From Pseudomonadota bacterium (lineage in GTDB: Bacteria > Pseudomonadota > Alphaproteobacteria > Acetobacterales > Acetobacteraceae), in the NCBI GenBank assembly GCA_021808205.1, contig JAKBCD010000018.1, positions 1 to 11,470 on the forward strand: DNA of 11,470 nucleotides, written 5' to 3'. Of this stretch, positions 1 through 7,340 are shown in pieces (the stretch's first letter is position 1; each line of letters opens with the position of its first letter). Both the position numbers and the translations under genes were made by a program. Below the pieces are notes generated by a model. It made no database searches, was not told the origin of the DNA, and saw only the letters and a program-made list of their open reading frames with translations.

Positions 1-104
1 GCGAAAGACAGCACCGCCGAGGTGATGAGCCCGGCGAATCGGCCGTTCATGAAGCGGATCTTGGTTCCGTCCGGGACGAAGCGGAAAGCGGGTCTGTAGA
101 ACAT
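1..104 (-). CDS. secF: Protein-export membrane protein SecF, N-terminal fragment (cut by window edge)
   Basis: Only the first 34 codons are visible. They begin MFYRPAFRFVPDGTKIRF and run into the start of a hydrophobic stretch (FAGLITSAVLS), which is the expected cytoplasmic lead-in and first membrane helix of SecF. SecF pairs with SecD in the inner membrane and uses the proton motive force to pull preproteins through SecYEG. The start lies 10 bases after the secD stop codon on the same strand. An AGGA Shine-Dalgarno sequence overlaps that stop (TAGGA, 8 bases before ATG), so the two genes are very probably one translationally coupled operon. Assignment rests on the short N-terminus and on the position directly after secD. 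The rest of the protein is outside the window. Confidence 0.88.
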   Translation of the reverse strand, partial: MFYRPAFRFVPDGTKIRFMNGRFAGLITSAVLSF

Positions 105-114
105 GGGGCGGGTC

Positions 115-1692
115 CTAGACGGGCAGGGCAGCGGGGCGGCGCGCGGCGTACCAGCGCGAGGTAATGAGGCGCACAACCACCGTGGCGGTGAACATGGTGG
201 TGATGATGCCCGCACAGATGGTGACGGCAAAGCCGCGCACTGGCGGTGAGCCGAAGATGAACAGCGTGATATGCGCCAGCAGTGTGGTTACGTTGGAATC
301 GATGATGGTGCCGTAGGCGCGCTTATACCCGGCTTCCAGCGCCGCCAGAGGTTTGCGGCCGTTCTTCACTTCCTCGCGTACGCGCTCGTTGATGAGAATA
401 TTCGCATCCACCGCCATGCCGAGGGTGAGCAGGATACCCGCCATGCCAGGCAGGGTAAGGGTGGCGCCCATGACCGACAGGATGGCCAGCATCAGCACCA
501 GATTGGCGATGAGTGCCACGTTAGCGAACCATCCGAACAGCCCGTAAAACAGCGCCATGAAGAAAAGCACGAACCCAAACCCAACCGCCAGCGAGATGGC
601 GCCCGCCCGGATGGCATCGGCCCCCAGCTCAGGCCCCACGCTCTGTTCTTCAACAATATTCAGGGGCGCGGGCAGGGCGCCTGCGCGCAGCAGCAAAGCG
701 AGATCGGTGGCCGATTGGGCGGTAAAATTGCCGGAGATCTGACCCTGGCCGCCGGTGATTGGCTCACGGATGACAGGGGCTTCAATGATCTTGCCGTCCA
801 GCACGATGGCGAACAATTTGCCTACATTGGCGGCCGTGGTGTCGGCAAACTCCCGCGAGCCAACGGCGTTGAGCGTAAAGTTCACCACCCATTCGCCGGT
901 TTGCGGGTCGGTGCTGGCCTGGGCGTTGGTGAGGCTGGCGCCGTCCACAGCCACTTCGGTTTGTACCGCGAGCTGCTGGGCAGGGTCGCCGGACATCGGC
1001 AGCCATTCATCACCCAGTGGGGCTGGCTGGCCTGGTGCGGCGCTGGAATCGACCATCTGGAAGGTCATATGCGCAGTGGTGCCGATCAGTTTTTTTACCC
1101 GGCCGGGGTCAGAGATGCCGGGGAGCTGCACCACGATCTGATCCTGGCCCTGGCGCTGGATTTGCGGGTTTAGCACGCCTGAGCCGTCGATACGGCGCTG
1201 GATGATGGTGATCGCTTGCTGCACGGCTTGCGTGTTGCGTGCGGTTTGTGCCTGGGCGGGGATGGAAAGGGCGATTGAACCATCCGGCAGTTGCGTCACG
1301 GCAAGGCTGGGCGTGGGGGAATTGGGCAGGTAGGTGATGAGGCCCTGCAACGCCTGCAATGCCTGGGTGGCCTGGCCGTCCAGCGGGGTTAACAGCACCT
1401 GGTGCGTGGCAAGGTCGGCGTGCAGGTCTTTATACCCAAGCCCTGCTTTTACGAGCGTCTGCCGCGCCTGGCCCACCAGCGAGTCGAGATCCTGCTTTTG
1501 GATTGCATTCGTGTCGATCTGCAAAAGCAGATAGGAGCCGCCTTTCAGGTCCAGGCCCAGATGCACCTGGTTCCAGGGCATGAATCCCGGCCACCAGCCC
1601 GGCCGTGCCCACAGATTTGGGAGGCTGAGCAGCACCCCAAGCCCGCAGACGAGCAGGACACCGAATGTTTTCGCACGGCTGAAATAAAGCAA
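115..1692 (-). CDS. secD: Protein translocase subunit SecD (TTG start)
   Basis: SecD is an RND-superfamily inner-membrane protein that works with SecF to complete Sec-dependent export using the proton gradient. From a TTG start at 1692 the protein is 525 residues, normal for the family. Visible parts: first membrane helix about residues 9-26; the LGLDLKGG motif at 46-53; a large periplasmic P1 region to about 360; a cluster of five hydrophobic helices from about 362 to 510. The conserved GMAVDANILINER motif at 425-437 includes D429, the aspartate linked to proton flow. I chose TTG because GGAG sits 6 bases upstream and the resulting MLYFSRAK start matches typical SecD N-termini. The upstream ATG at 1788 would add 32 residues, overlap the divergent gene at 1781 and lacks a good ribosome site. 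Upstream yajC, often next to secD, is absent here. Confidence 0.95.
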   Translation of the reverse strand: MLYFSRAKTFGVLLVCGLGVLLSLPNLWARPGWWPGFMPWNQVHLGLDLKGGSYLLLQIDTNAIQKQDLDSLVGQARQTLVKAGLGYKDLHADLATHQVLLTPLDGQATQALQALQGLITYLPNSPTPSLAVTQLPDGSIALSIPAQAQTARNTQAVQQAITIIQRRIDGSGVLNPQIQRQGQDQIVVQLPGISDPGRVKKLIGTTAHMTFQMVDSSAAPGQPAPLGDEWLPMSGDPAQQLAVQTEVAVDGASLTNAQASTDPQTGEWVVNFTLNAVGSREFADTTAANVGKLFAIVLDGKIIEAPVIREPITGGQGQISGNFTAQSATDLALLLRAGALPAPLNIVEEQSVGPELGADAIRAGAISLAVGFGFVLFFMALFYGLFGWFANVALIANLVLMLAILSVMGATLTLPGMAGILLTLGMAVDANILINERVREEVKNGRKPLAALEAGYKRAYGTIIDSNVTTLLAHITLFIFGSPPVRGFAVTICAGIITTMFTATVVVRLITSRWYAARRPAALPV

Positions 1693-1741
1693 CGCGGGCT
1701 CCAAAAAATGCCAAACCGCTTGCCGTATGGCGGGCCAAAGC

Positions 1742-1753
1742 GTTGCGCGCAAC
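1742..1753. promoter_or_regulatory. 12-bp perfect palindrome in the secD / oxidoreductase divergent promoter region
   Basis: GTTGCGCGCAAC is a perfect palindrome in the 88-base gap between the secD start (1692) and the divergent oxidoreductase start (1781). Each strand of the palindrome contains TTGCGC, which could act as a -35 element outward in both directions. On the plus strand a weak -10 (TAGATC) lies 17 bases downstream. On the minus strand CATACG lies 17 bases downstream. The -10 matches are only about three of six, so this could be a shared promoter core, an operator, or chance in GC-rich DNA. Confidence 0.25.
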
Positions 1754-1780
1754 CCCGGAGCGGAATAGATCGCTAAAGAT

Positions 1781-2767
1781 ATGAGCAAGCGTTTGCAGGT
1801 GGGGTTGATCGGGGCGGGGCATTTTGGCCGCTACCATGCGTTGAAACTGGCCGGTGCGGCGCGCGCGCAGTTGGTTGGGCTGGCGGACCCCAACCCCGCC
1901 CGCGCCAAGGAGGTGGCCTGGGAAGCAGGCTGCCCGGTGAAATCGGTTGATGAGATTCTGGCCCTGGCGGAGGCGGTGATTATCGCCGCTCCGGCGGAGT
2001 ATCATTACGAGCACGCGGCGCGCGCCTTGGCTGCGGGCAAGCATGTGCTGGTGGAAAAGCCCATCGCCGCGACGCTGGACCAGGCGGATGAGCTGATCGC
2101 CCTGGCGGCGCGGGCGGGGGCGGTTTTTCAGGTGGGGCATCTTGAGCGGTTTTCAGCCGCACACGGGGCGCTGGCCAGCCGCATGGGGCGGCCGCTTTAT
2201 ATCGAGGCGGTGCGAATCGCGCCGTTCAAACCGCGCGGCACGGATGTCTCGGTGATTCTCGATTTGATGATCCATGACCTGGATTTGATCCTGACCCTGG
2301 CGGATTCCGAAGTTGTGAGCGTGGATGCGGTGGGCGCGCCCGTGGCCAGCACCTTTGATGACATCGCCAATGCGCGCATCCGCTTCGCTTCGGGTGCCGT
2401 GGCGACAATCACCGCCAGCCGGATTTCGCTGAAGACCGAGCGCAAGATGCGCATCTTCTCGCAAACCGGCTATCTCACCGTGGATTTCTCGGCCCGGAAG
2501 CTCACCTTGGTGGGGCGCGGCATCGGCACCAAGGTGCCGGGCTTCCCGGAATTCGGCATCGAGCAGGCGGGCTGGCAGGACCATGACGCGCTTTCCGCCG
2601 AGCATGAGGCGTTCTTCGATTCCTGCCTGGACGGGGCGAAGGTGCTGGTGGACGGGCTGGCGGGCAAGCAGGCTCTGGCGGCGGCGCTGATGGTGAGCGC
2701 CTCCATCGCCGAAAGCCGGGCGATGGCCGAGGCGAGCGGGCTGATTCCGAAATTTCCTGAAGTTTAG
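1781..2767 (+). CDS. Gfo/Idh/MocA family NAD(P)-dependent oxidoreductase, UDP-GlcNAc 3-dehydrogenase (GnnA)-like
   Basis: This is a 328-residue sugar dehydrogenase of the Gfo/Idh/MocA family. The N-terminal Rossmann domain (about 1-120) opens with VGLIGAGHFG (GxGxxG at 11-16). The family lysine motif EKP is at 92-94. GHLERF (119-124), PRGTD (151-155) and DLMIHDLD (161-168) follow in the C-terminal alpha/beta domain, with the His-Asp of HDLD near the expected active site. The GHLERF...PRGTD...MIHDLD pattern is, as I recall it, characteristic of family members encoded among lipid A genes, for example GnnA, which oxidises the 3-OH of UDP-GlcNAc so that GnnB can aminate it. No lpx gene or GnnB aminotransferase is in this window, so the substrate remains an inference. 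The gene diverges from secD and its stop overlaps the convergent flavoprotein gene by 4 bases. The family call is firm; the GnnA call is tentative. Confidence 0.9.
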   Translation: MSKRLQVGLIGAGHFGRYHALKLAGAARAQLVGLADPNPARAKEVAWEAGCPVKSVDEILALAEAVIIAAPAEYHYEHAARALAAGKHVLVEKPIAATLDQADELIALAARAGAVFQVGHLERFSAAHGALASRMGRPLYIEAVRIAPFKPRGTDVSVILDLMIHDLDLILTLADSEVVSVDAVGAPVASTFDDIANARIRFASGAVATITASRISLKTERKMRIFSQTGYLTVDFSARKLTLVGRGIGTKVPGFPEFGIEQAGWQDHDALSAEHEAFFDSCLDGAKVLVDGLAGKQALAAALMVSASIAESRAMAEASGLIPKFPEV

Positions 2768-3300
2768 CGCATTTTGGATTTTATGTGGATGCGATCGCCA
2801 TCCACGGAAAAATGTCCATAGCCATGATGGTGCAGCATTGGCGCGTCCTTGAGTTTTGGATTTTCCCAGGCCCTCACGCATTCCAGAACGAAGAGGTTGT
2901 AGGGTTTCACCATCTTCGTGTCTTTCACCCTGCATTCCAGATTGACCATGGCCTCGCCGATCAGAGGTGCCGCTACCTGTGAGGCGGGCAGGGGTGTGAG
3001 GTCGAAACAGGCGAATTTGTCCGTGTCTCCGCCAGTACAATTGCCAATGCCGGTGACGGTCTTGGCAAGGCTCGCGGGCGGCACAGCGAGGACGCATTCA
3101 TATGTCTTATGCAATGCCGCGAAACTGTAATTGCCCGCTGCCACCACGCAGGCGATAAGCGGTGGTTCGAATTCCAGCATCATATGCCAGGACATCGCCA
3201 TGACATTCGGCTTCGCCCCCGGCGCCTGGGTGGTTAGTAGCACTACCGGGCCAGGTTCGATGGATTGATAGACTCGTTCAAGAGGCAGGTCTTTAAACAT
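2764..3300 (-). CDS. Flavin reductase-like / flavoredoxin-type FMN-binding protein
   Basis: This 178-residue protein has the split-barrel flavin-reductase-like fold. Recognisable segments are VVLLTT (19-24), PNVMAMSWHM (31-40, the loop that usually binds FMN phosphate), PPLIACVV (46-53), NYSF (57-60), the TGGDTDKF loop (89-96) and HHHGYGHFSVDG (157-168) near the C-terminus. Relatives bind FMN and pass electrons to or from reductases, or reduce free flavin; a specific partner cannot be named. It is the last gene of the minus-strand run from gatC, 64 bases after the cysteine hydrolase, and ends in a 4-base overlap with the convergent oxidoreductase. No Shine-Dalgarno sequence precedes the ATG. 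An FNR-type box lies 35 bases upstream, so it may have its own oxygen-responsive promoter and a leaderless transcript. It contains several cysteines but no Fe-S motif. Confidence 0.85.
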   Translation of the reverse strand: MFKDLPLERVYQSIEPGPVVLLTTQAPGAKPNVMAMSWHMMLEFEPPLIACVVAAGNYSFAALHKTYECVLAVPPASLAKTVTGIGNCTGGDTDKFACFDLTPLPASQVAAPLIGEAMVNLECRVKDTKMVKPYNLFVLECVRAWENPKLKDAPMLHHHGYGHFSVDGDRIHIKSKMR

Positions 3301-3306
3301 AGGTGG

Positions 3307-3348
3307 AACTTATTCGTGAGGCGGACGTCTTCGCTTGATCAGGATCAA
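3307..3348 (-). promoter_or_regulatory. FNR/FixK-type box and -10 element upstream of the flavoprotein gene
   Basis: Positions 3335-3348 read TTGATCAGGATCAA, a perfect match to the TTGAT-N4-ATCAA consensus of FNR/Anr/FixK regulators. The box centre is 3341.5. In the standard class II layout (centre at -41.5) the start of transcription on the minus strand would be position 3300, the A of the flavoprotein ATG. The -10 hexamer would be 3312-3307, which reads TAAGTT and keeps the most conserved T, A and final T. The site therefore suggests activation under low oxygen. The box is seen directly; the promoter geometry and the regulator are inferred. Confidence 0.65.
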
Positions 3349-3364
3349 TCCGAGGCCCTGCATT

Positions 3365-4060
3365 TCAGCGGGGCAGGTAAGCCAGAAGCTCATCGCTGCG
3401 CATTACGGCGCAATAGATCATGTTGATAATCTCTAGTTCCTTAAGGTGCAGCTCATGACTTCCGGCGGCGCAGCCATCTTCCACCACAATTACATCGAAG
3501 CTCTCATCGGCCAGCGAGCGCACGGTGGAGGCGATGCATTGGTCGGTGAAGATGCCCGCGCAGACAACATGAGTGATGCCGAGATTAGTGAGGATCAGGC
3601 GCAAATTGGTGCCGGTCAGTGCTGAATCGGTGGTCTTGGTGATCACAATTTCGTCGCCCTGCGGCGCCAGTTCCGGCACGATCTGCGAGGCCAGTTTGTC
3701 CTTGGGCAGCAGCAGGTTGTTCCAGCCGGGTTTCTTCTGGCTCAGTGAACGGTCACGCCCGTCCTGGGTCTGGCAGGCGATGCGGGCGAACATGACCTCA
3801 TGCCCGCCCGCGCGGAACTTTTTAATGAGCTTGGCAATGGTGGGGATCACCGTGCCGTGCATGCGGTCGTGAAAGGGCGTCCAGGCGTCGAACCGCGCTT
3901 GTTCCTCCGGGGAGAGAGCCGCGCGATCCGGGCGTTCCAGATAGGTGTTCTGTACGTCGATGACCAGCAGGGCGGTCTTGCCTCGTTCCAGCACCGGGTC
4001 TTCGGGTTCCGGCGCGCCCTGGTAATAGAGGGAACGGAAAGCGGTTTTCCAGCTGGTCAT
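3365..4060 (-). CDS. Isochorismatase-family cysteine hydrolase
   Basis: This 231-residue alpha/beta hydrolase belongs to the isochorismatase-like family (nicotinamidase, N-carbamoylsarcosine amidase, RutB and similar). The catalytic triad is visible: D35 in LLVIDVQNTY, K142 in ITKTTDSALTGT and C175 in GIFTDQCIASTVRS. The GIFTDQC stretch carries the loop before the nucleophilic cysteine. With C175 present it should act as a C-N hydrolase on a small amide or carbamoyl substrate rather than as a true isochorismatase; the substrate cannot be read from sequence. It begins 8 bases after gatB, and its AGGAG ribosome site (5 bases before ATG) overlaps the gatB TAG stop, so it is probably translated by coupling from the gatCAB message. 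The Trp/Tyr-rich N-terminus before residue 27 is a family-variable extension. Confidence 0.88.
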   Translation of the reverse strand: MTSWKTAFRSLYYQGAPEPEDPVLERGKTALLVIDVQNTYLERPDRAALSPEEQARFDAWTPFHDRMHGTVIPTIAKLIKKFRAGGHEVMFARIACQTQDGRDRSLSQKKPGWNNLLLPKDKLASQIVPELAPQGDEIVITKTTDSALTGTNLRLILTNLGITHVVCAGIFTDQCIASTVRSLADESFDVIVVEDGCAAGSHELHLKELEIINMIYCAVMRSDELLAYLPR

Positions 4061-4068
4061 CGTAACTC

Positions 4069-5523
4069 CTATTCGTCGAGTTGCTTCTTCACCGCCTCGT
4101 TCACCAGAGCCGGGTTGCCCTTGCCTTGCATCGCCTTCATCACCTGGCCGACGAAGAAGCCGAACAGCTTGTCCTTGCCGGATTTGTATTCGGCGACTTT
4201 GTCTTGATTGTCAGCCAGCACCTTCGTCACGGCTTCGTCGATGGCGCCGGTGTCGGTGACCTGCTTCAGACCTTTTTCCTCGACGATGGCGGCGGGCATC
4301 TTGCCGGTTTCCACCATCTCCTCGAACACATCCTTGGCGATACGGCCATTGATGGTCTTGTCGGTGATCAGGTCCAGCATCTGGCCCAGTGCTTCCACGC
4401 TCACAGGCGGGTTCTCGATGCTCTTGCCGGTGCGGTTCATGGCGGCGAAGAAATCGCCCGTCACCCAGTTGGCGGCCAGTTTGCCGTCCCGGCCCTTGGC
4501 GAGGGTTTCGTAGAAATCCGCGGTTGTTTGGTCCGCCACCAGCACGCCCGCATCGTAGAACGGAATGCCGTATTCGGTGCAAAAGCGGGCGCGTTTTTCG
4601 TCCGGCAATTCGGGCAGGCCGGATTTGAGGCTATCCACCCATTCCTGTTCCAGCACCAAAGGCAGCAAATCAGGCTCGGGGAAGTAACGGTAGTCATGCG
4701 CGTCTTCCTTTGAGCGCATGGAGCGGGTTTCGCCCTTGGCGGGGTCGTAGAGTCGGGTCTCCTGCACCACCTCGCCGCCGCTCTCCCAGACCTCGATCTG
4801 GCGCAGCGCCTCGGCCTCCACCGCGTGCATGACAAAGCGGATGGAGTTGACGTTCTTGATCTCGCAGCGCGTGCGGAAATCTTCGCCTGCCTTGCGGACG
4901 GATACGTTCACGTCCGCCCGCATGGAGCCTTCCTCCATGTTGCCGTCGCAGGTGCCGAGATAACGCACGATCTGGCGGATTTTGCGCAAATAAGCCCCGG
5001 CTTCCTCGGGCGAGCGGATATCCGGCTCGGAGACGATCTCCATCAGCCCCACACCGGCGCGGTTGAGATCAACCACCGATTTCGCCGGGTGCTGGTCGTG
5101 CATGGATTTCCCGGCATCCTGCTCCAGATGCAGGCGGGTGATGCCAACACGCTTGATAGTGCCGTCCTGCAATTCGATCTCGACATCGCCGGTGCCGACA
5201 ATCGGGTGCGCGAACTGGCTGATCTGATAACCCTGTGGCAAATCCGCGTAGAAATAATTCTTGCGGTCGAAACGCGAGAACAGGTTGATTTGCGCGCGGA
5301 GCCCCAACCCGGTGCGCACGGCCTGGGCCACGCATTCCTTGTTGATGACGGGCAGCATGCCGGGGAAACCGGCATCGATGAACGACACATGCGCGTTGGG
5401 CGCGCCGCCATAGGTGGCGGAGGCGCCGGAGAAGAGTTTTGACTCCGATATGACCTGAGCATGGACTTCGAGGCCGACCACGACCTCCCAATTGCCAGTG
5501 CGGCCTTCAAGTGTGTAGCTCAT
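4069..5523 (-). CDS. gatB: Asp-tRNA(Asn)/Glu-tRNA(Gln) amidotransferase subunit B
   Basis: GatB is the kinase-like, tRNA-binding subunit of GatCAB. It phosphorylates the carboxylate of misacylated Glu-tRNA(Gln) or Asp-tRNA(Asn), which is then amidated with ammonia delivered from GatA. The 484-residue length is typical. Motifs in order: GLEVHAQ (17-23), [20 protein letters not shown] (83-102), [10 protein letters not shown] (131-140), [17 protein letters not shown] (152-168), EIKNVNS (221-227) and [10 protein letters not shown] (277-286). A helical YqeY-like tail domain covers about 330-484, with [12 protein letters not shown] (453-464) near the end. The start codon overlaps the gatA stop by ATGA (5520-5523), indicating coupled translation. 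Downstream, its TAG stop forms part of the ribosome site of the cysteine hydrolase gene. Confidence 0.97.
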   Translation of the reverse strand: MSYTLEGRTGNWEVVVGLEVHAQVISESKLFSGASATYGGAPNAHVSFIDAGFPGMLPVINKECVAQAVRTGLGLRAQINLFSRFDRKNYFYADLPQGYQISQFAHPIVGTGDVEIELQDGTIKRVGITRLHLEQDAGKSMHDQHPAKSVVDLNRAGVGLMEIVSEPDIRSPEEAGAYLRKIRQIVRYLGTCDGNMEEGSMRADVNVSVRKAGEDFRTRCEIKNVNSIRFVMHAVEAEALRQIEVWESGGEVVQETRLYDPAKGETRSMRSKEDAHDYRYFPEPDLLPLVLEQEWVDSLKSGLPELPDEKRARFCTEYGIPFYDAGVLVADQTTADFYETLAKGRDGKLAANWVTGDFFAAMNRTGKSIENPPVSVEALGQMLDLITDKTINGRIAKDVFEEMVETGKMPAAIVEEKGLKQVTDTGAIDEAVTKVLADNQDKVAEYKSGKDKLFGFFVGQVMKAMQGKGNPALVNEAVKKQLDE

Positions 5524-6995
5524 TTTGCTCTTACCTCCGGCAGAGCGGTGAAATTCGCCGCCGTTTCGATGGCGGCGGAAACCGCGAACACCGTTTCTTC
5601 ATCAAAATGCTTGCCAATAACCTGCAAGCCCAGCGGCAACCCATCGGCGGACAGGCCCGCCGGCACGCTCATCGCCGGCACACCGGCCAGCGAGGCGGGC
5701 ACGGTGAACACATCGTTCAGATACATCGTGACGGGATCGTCCATCTTCTCGCCCAGGCCGAACGCGGCGGAGGGCGCGGTGGGGGTAAGGATGGCGTCTA
5801 CCTTGGCGAAAGCGTCGGTGAAATCGCGCAGGATCAAATTCCGCACCTTCTGCGCCTTCAAGTAATAAGCGTCGTAATAGCCATGGCTCAGCACATAGGT
5901 GCCGATCATGATGCGGCGCTTCACTTCGGCCCCGAAACCTTCGGCGCGGGTGCGCTCGTAAAGCTCGATCAGGTCCTCGCCATCCACGCGCTTGCCGTAG
6001 CGCACGCCGTCATACCGGGCGAGGTTGGAAGAGGCTTCGGCCGGGGCGACGATATAGTACACCGGCAGGCCGTATTTGGTGTGGGGGAGCGAAATATCGA
6101 TAATCTCGGCCCCCTGCGCCTTCAGCCACTCGATGCCCTTGTCCCACAGCGCCAGGATTTCCGGGTTGGTGCCCTCCAGCCGGTATTCGGCGGGGATGCC
6201 GATCTTCAGCCCCTTCACGCCACGGGCGAGGGCGGCGGTGAAATCCGGCACTTCACGGTCGGCGGAGGTGGAGTCCTTCTCGTCAAACCCCGCCATGGCG
6301 TTCAGCAGCAGGGCGTTGTCTTCCACATTGCGGGCCATGGGGCCGGGCTGGTCCAGCGAGGAGGCAAAGGCCACCACGCCCCAGCGGGAGCAGCGCCCAT
6401 AGGTGGGCTTGATGCCAGCCAAGCCCGTAAAGGCGGCGGGCTGGCGGATGGAACCGCCCGTATCCGTGCCCGTGGCGGCCAGCGCGATGCGCGCGGCCAC
6501 GGCGGCGGCGGAGCCACCGGAGGAGCCGCCGGGCACCAGCTTGGCGTCCGACCCCTGGCGCTTCCAGGGGTTTTCAACCGAGCCATAGCCGGAGGTGATG
6601 TTGGAGGAGCCCATGGCGAACTCGTCCAGATTAGCCTTGCCGAGCATGACGGCACCCGCGGCCTTCAGCTTGCCGGAAACGGTGCTCTCATAAGGCGGGA
6701 TGAAGGGCTCCAGAATCTTGCTGGCCGCCGTGGTGCGCACACCCTCGGTGCAGAACAGATCCTTCATAGCGATGGGAACGCCGGTGAGCGCCGTGGCGCT
6801 GCCATCCGCGATGCGGGCATCCGCCGCCTTGGCTTGCTCCAGCGCCAGTTCCGGCGTGGTGGTGATAAAGGCGTTCAGGCGCGGGTTCAGGTCCGCCACC
6901 GCCTTGTTATAGGCCGTGGTCAGCTCCACAGCCGAAATCTCTTTCGCCTTCAGCGCCTTGGCGGCACCGGCTACGCTTAAGTCAAAAATGCTCAT
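5520..6995 (-). CDS. gatA: Asp-tRNA(Asn)/Glu-tRNA(Gln) amidotransferase subunit A (amidase)
   Basis: GatA is the glutaminase subunit of the cytoplasmic GatCAB complex, releasing ammonia from glutamine and channelling it to GatB. The 491-residue protein carries the amidase-signature Ser-cisSer-Lys triad: K78 in [11 protein letters not shown]158 in [15 protein letters not shown], and nucleophile S182 in [13 protein letters not shown]. The 24-residue spacing between the two serines matches the family. Other family segments include [15 protein letters not shown] (118-132) and [11 protein letters not shown] (196-206). Both ends overlap neighbours by ATGA (gatC stop at 6992-6995, gatB start at 5520-5523). 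The presence of GatCAB suggests that the organism makes Gln-tRNA and/or Asn-tRNA by the indirect route. The plus strand opposite this gene is almost entirely open, but that is a shadow of GC-rich codons. Confidence 0.97.
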   Translation of the reverse strand: MSIFDLSVAGAAKALKAKEISAVELTTAYNKAVADLNPRLNAFITTTPELALEQAKAADARIADGSATALTGVPIAMKDLFCTEGVRTTAASKILEPFIPPYESTVSGKLKAAGAVMLGKANLDEFAMGSSNITSGYGSVENPWKRQGSDAKLVPGGSSGGSAAAVAARIALAATGTDTGGSIRQPAAFTGLAGIKPTYGRCSRWGVVAFASSLDQPGPMARNVEDNALLLNAMAGFDEKDSTSADREVPDFTAALARGVKGLKIGIPAEYRLEGTNPEILALWDKGIEWLKAQGAEIIDISLPHTKYGLPVYYIVAPAEASSNLARYDGVRYGKRVDGEDLIELYERTRAEGFGAEVKRRIMIGTYVLSHGYYDAYYLKAQKVRNLILRDFTDAFAKVDAILTPTAPSAAFGLGEKMDDPVTMYLNDVFTVPASLAGVPAMSVPAGLSADGLPLGLQVIGKHFDEETVFAVSAAIETAANFTALPEVRAK

Positions 6996-7279
6996 TCCAC
7001 CACTTTCGGCACGGCAAAGAAGTTTCCAATGCGGTCCGGCGCGTTGGCCAGGATTTTCTCCGCCATATCCCCGTCTGTGAGCTTGTCCTCACGTTGGCGC
7101 AGCGCCATTTGCGCGCCGCCGGAGAGGGGTTCCACGCCCTCCACGTTCACCTCGCCCAGTTGCTCCACATAGCCCAGAATCGCGTTCAGCTCGTTCTGGA
7201 GGGTGGAAACCTCCTCGTCATTCACCCGTATACGGGCCAATTTCGCAATCCGGCGTACCGTTGCGGCGTCCAGCGACAT
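6992..7279 (-). CDS. gatC: Asp-tRNA(Asn)/Glu-tRNA(Gln) amidotransferase subunit C
   Basis: GatC is the small subunit that wraps around the GatA-GatB interface and stabilises the amidotransferase. At 95 residues it has normal length. It shows the family pattern: [10 protein letters not shown] near the N-terminus (8-17), the [21 protein letters not shown] helix-turn region (about 31-51), and the conserved C-terminal FFAVPKVVE (87-95). It is the first gene of the gatC-gatA-gatB unit and its stop overlaps the gatA start by ATGA. An AAGGGA Shine-Dalgarno sequence lies 7 bases before the ATG. A candidate promoter is placed just upstream, inside the 5' end of divergent ruvX. Confidence 0.95.
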   Translation of the reverse strand: MSLDAATVRRIAKLARIRVNDEEVSTLQNELNAILGYVEQLGEVNVEGVEPLSGGAQMALRQREDKLTDGDMAEKILANAPDRIGNFFAVPKVVE

Positions 7280-7311
7280 GCCTAATTCCCTTGGCTAAAA
7301 AATCCGGCCGG

Positions 7312-7340
7312 ACCATACAGGCGGGCATGGCGCTCTACAA
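7312..7340 (-). promoter_or_regulatory. Candidate sigma70-type promoter for gatCAB
   Basis: On the minus strand TTGTAG (7340-7335) and TATGGT (7317-7312) are separated by exactly 17 bases. That gives a transcription start near 7304 and a leader of roughly 25 bases before the gatC ATG at 7279. Matches are 4 of 6 at each hexamer. The -35 lies inside the first codons of divergent ruvX. The elements are seen in sequence; promoter activity is inferred. Confidence 0.4.

Noticed and set aside
271..1173. A 300-codon open frame on the plus strand opposite secD
   Set aside because: Low-complexity, Gly/Arg/His-rich translation without motifs, fully antisense to a well-supported secD.
2153..3097. 314-codon minus-strand open frame across the end of the oxidoreductase
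   Set aside because: It overlaps two real genes in the wrong frame or strand, and its composition is that of a shadow frame.
5511..6980. A 489-codon open frame on the plus strand opposite gatA
   Set aside because: It mirrors gatA over nearly its full length, its translation is rich in Gly, Ala, Arg and His with no recognisable domain, and gatA has complete catalytic motifs. It is a shadow of GC-biased codons.
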